Source of the DNA: Chloroflexota bacterium
Lineage (GTDB): Bacteria > Chloroflexota > Anaerolineae > Ardenticatenales > Ardenticatenaceae
Length of the DNA: 6,988 bases
Assembly: GCA_003520455.1 (NCBI GenBank)
Contig: DOUV01000620.1
Location: 1 to 6,988, forward strand
Reading direction: 5' to 3'
Below, piece after piece: positions 6,112 to 6,988 of the stretch. A program made the position numbers and the translations under genes. The notes under the pieces were generated by a model that was given only the letters and a program-made list of their open reading frames with translations, made no database searches and was not told the origin of the DNA. Each line of letters starts with the position of its first letter. The first letter of the stretch is position 1.

Positions 6112-6135
6112 ACAATAGCTCTAGAGGGGAGATGG

Positions 6136-6198
6136 GGGGAGGTGAGCGTTCGCAGAAAGAGACTGCCTTGCAGTTTCTCTCTGTGTGCTCTCCTCCCC
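6136..6198 (-). other. Long imperfect hairpin between tRNA-Lys and tRNA-Glu
   Basis: The two arms (about 6136-6165 and 6171-6198) are imperfect inverted copies: GGGGAGG/CCTCCCC at the base, GAGC/GCTC-like pairs, then AGA-rich/TCT-rich strands and ACTG/CAGT closing a 5-nt loop. With about 28 pairable positions it would be a long double-stranded segment in the primary transcript. It fills most of the 107-nt spacer, the longest in the array apart from the one holding the HNH gene. RNase III-type processing is an inference. Confidence 0.5.
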
Positions 6199-6218
6199 GC
6201 GTCTCCACACTCTATTGG

Positions 6219-6291
<73 letters not shown>

Positions 6292-6316
6292 ACGAAACGA
6301 CCTGGAATCGGCCGAG

Positions 6317-6399
6317 TGGAGGAGATAGGATTCGAACCTACTCAGTCAGAGACAACGGATTTACAGTCCGCCCCGGCTCTCCCACTCCGGCGCTCCTCC
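6317..6399 (-). tRNA. tRNA-Tyr(GTA)
   Basis: A class II tRNA of 83 nt. Acceptor GGAGGAG/CTCCTCC is perfect and the D region GCCGGAGTGGGAGAGCCGG is typical of bacterial tRNA-Tyr. The anticodon loop CTGTAAA gives GTA. A long variable arm follows. The discriminator is A and no CCA is encoded. Confidence 0.96.
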
Positions 6400-6421
6400 G
6401 AGACTGTTCGTTTGTTAAAGG

Positions 6422-6509
6422 CGGAGAGGGAGGGATTCGAACCCTCGAGGGCCCAAGAGACCCTACCGCCTTAGCAGGGCGGCCCATTCAACCGCTCTGG
6501 CACCTCCCC
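6422..6509 (-). tRNA. tRNA-Ser(GCT), first tRNA of the array
   Basis: A class II tRNA of 88 nt. Acceptor GGGGAGG/CCTCTCC has one G-T pair, the anticodon arm CCGCC-CTGCTAA-GGCGG gives GCT reading AGC and AGU, and a long variable arm (TAGGGTCTCTTGGGCCCTC) forms a stem. The discriminator is G, as usual for serine. No CCA is encoded. It lies 21 nt past the U-rich tract of the leader hairpin. Confidence 0.97.
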
Positions 6510-6530
6510 GAGATTGCCACGCGAGGCGAG

Positions 6531-6567
6531 AAAGAAACGAGCGTGGGGCTACGGACCACCACGCTCG
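6531..6567 (-). terminator. Attenuator-like hairpin with U-rich tract in the tRNA leader
   Basis: On the minus strand CGAGCGTGG (6559-6567) pairs perfectly with CCACGCTCG (6538-6546) over 9 bp with a 12-nt loop, followed immediately by TTTCTTTCT (from 6537 down). This is the form of an intrinsic terminator. It lies between the promoters and the first tRNA, and I see no promoter after it. It must therefore be partial, conditional, or bypassed by an antitermination complex if the array is to be expressed. A stable-RNA processing stem is the main alternative. Confidence 0.55.
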
Positions 6568-6586
6568 CGTTGAGTGTGATGCCGAG

Positions 6587-6679
6587 CTAGCGGCCGGCCT
6601 CCCCGCGAGACGTGGGCACGACGGCCCGCACCTGCGGGTCCTGCGTTGGCTTCAAAAAGAAATCGATCTCCAATGTCAT
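6587..6679 (-). CDS. Possible 30-codon leader ORF ahead of the tRNA array
   Basis: ATG at 6679 opens 30 codons ending in TAG at 6587-6589; the peptide begins MTLEIDFFLKPTQDPQVRAV. It starts about 26 nt after the predicted start of the proximal promoter, with AGAGG about 10 nt before the ATG. It lies before the attenuator-like hairpin. Seventeen of its 30 codons are read exactly by anticodons of the array downstream (for example GAG, AAG, CAG, GTG, ACG, CGC). That would suit a translated leader sensing charged tRNA, but a GC-rich ORF would score high by chance. I recognise no protein family and it may not be translated. Confidence 0.25.
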   Translation of the reverse strand: MTLEIDFFLKPTQDPQVRAVVPTSRGEAGR

Positions 6680-6692
6680 GCCAGTCGTGCCT

Positions 6693-6713
6693 CTCTGTCC
6701 AAGCGGGACAGAG
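6693..6713. promoter_or_regulatory. Inverted repeat over the start of the proximal tRNA promoter
   Basis: CTCTGTCC (6693-6700) and GGACAGAG (6706-6713) are perfect 8-bp inverted copies spaced by 5 bp. The repeat covers the end of the -10 box, the discriminator and the predicted start of the proximal promoter. This is the usual place and shape of a dimeric repressor operator. RNA from the distal promoter would instead fold it into a hairpin. Confidence 0.45.
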
Positions 6714-6740
6714 TATACATCAGGGATACTGTGATGTCAA
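6712..6740 (-). promoter_or_regulatory. Proximal sigma70 promoter of the tRNA unit
   Basis: Minus strand -35 TTGACA (6735-6740, exact consensus), a 17-bp spacer and -10 TATACT (6712-6717, five of six). The start is predicted near 6704. The discriminator CTGTCCCG is GC-rich, as in stable-RNA promoters under stringent control. It lies about 97 bp downstream of a second strong promoter, giving the tandem arrangement often seen ahead of rRNA and tRNA genes. Confidence 0.8.
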
Positions 6741-6808
6741 ATGTGGGTTCGTTTGAATGAGCGGCATCCAGTGCGATCTGTACGTTCGCCCGCTTCTGAG
6801 AAAGCAAA

Positions 6809-6836
6809 ATTATAGTGAATCCGCCCCATCTGTCAA
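6809..6836 (-). promoter_or_regulatory. Distal sigma70 promoter of the tRNA unit
   Basis: Minus strand -35 TTGACA (6831-6836) and -10 TATAAT (6809-6814), both exact consensus, with a 16-bp spacer. The start is predicted near 6802. The discriminator is T-rich rather than GC-rich, so it may respond differently from the proximal promoter. There is no clear A/T-rich UP element upstream. Confidence 0.8.
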
Positions 6837-6840
6837 ACTG

Positions 6841-6988
6841 GCGGTGCGACGCATCGGTATCCTTCGGGTACCTCCTCAGCCGGCGGATCGCCAGATCCGC
6901 GGGCTGCGCTGGCCGGACCAGGCCCTTTTCGTCATCCCATTGGCCTGGATTTGACAATCCAGGCCGAGCGGCGGAGGTACTGCTTTTT
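6841..6988. other. Noncoding upstream region with three hairpin-forming repeats
   Basis: No gene is supported here. Three inverted repeats are visible: 6856-6862 with 6866-6872 (7 bp, one G-T); 6877-6889 with 6894-6906 (13 positions, one mismatch, 4-nt loop); and 6942-6951 with 6956-6965 (perfect 10 bp GGCCTGGATT, 4-nt loop). None is followed by a T tract, so they are not clear terminators. They may be the 3' flank of a gene beyond the window or REP-like repeats. Confidence 0.4.

Noticed and set aside
6951..6956. TTGACA on the plus strand as a promoter -35
   Set aside because: No -10-like sequence lies 15-19 bp downstream; it falls in the loop and arm of a hairpin.
6676..6957. 93-codon minus-strand ORF whose TGA overlaps the ATG of the leader ORF (ATGA)
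   Set aside because: It spans both strong tRNA promoters and the hairpin region, has no good ribosome site or family resemblance. The ATGA overlap is noted but two near-perfect promoters inside it make coding unlikely.

Overview
This is a GC-rich bacterial window in which every gene supported lies on the minus strand. The HNH endonuclease near 4 kb, the large membrane-anchored penicillin acylase and the scattered non-rRNA-linked tRNA array suggest Chloroflexota (Chloroflexia-like). That placement is an inference from protein style, not from a marker gene.

Layout, read along the minus strand from high to low coordinates. Positions 6988-6841 hold hairpin-forming noncoding DNA. Two very strong sigma70-type promoters follow (6836-6809, exact consensus; 6740-6712, near consensus with an inverted repeat over its -10 and start). 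They drive a leader of about 200 nt that contains a possible 30-codon ORF and a hairpin plus U-rich tract resembling an attenuator. Next comes a dense array of 15 normal tRNA genes: Ser(GCT), Tyr(GTA), Lys(CTT), Glu(CTC), Arg(GCG), Leu(CAA), Val(CAC), Thr(GGT), Leu(CAG), Val(GAC), Gln(CTG), Pro(CGG), Phe(GAA), Gly(GCC), Thr(CGT). A sixteenth, tRNA-shaped element at 4200-4277 has no normal anticodon loop. All 15 readable anticodons begin with G or C.

Two HNH endonuclease genes are built into this tRNA unit. One (5323-5754) sits between tRNA-Leu(CAA) and tRNA-Val(CAC), and its stop codon is made of bases 8-10 of the tRNA-Val. The other (3647-4168) starts 31 nt after the tRNA-like element. Its ribosome binding site is enclosed in a hairpin, and a hairpin terminator follows it. 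The likely reading is one long tRNA/HNH transcription unit from about 6.8 kb to 3.6 kb, in which tRNA processing would affect the nuclease mRNAs.

Downstream are two ordinary monocistronic genes with their own promoters: a membrane-anchored penicillin acylase family N-terminal-nucleophile hydrolase (949-3381), closed by a 20-bp terminator stem, and the N-terminal part of an M28-like peptidase (658 to beyond the left edge).

The parts most worth a second look are the tRNA-like element with its 12-nt anticodon loop beside a nuclease gene, the CDS/tRNA overlap, the G34/C34-only array, Arg(GCG) where bacteria normally carry Arg(ACG), and the leader with its attenuator-like hairpin.
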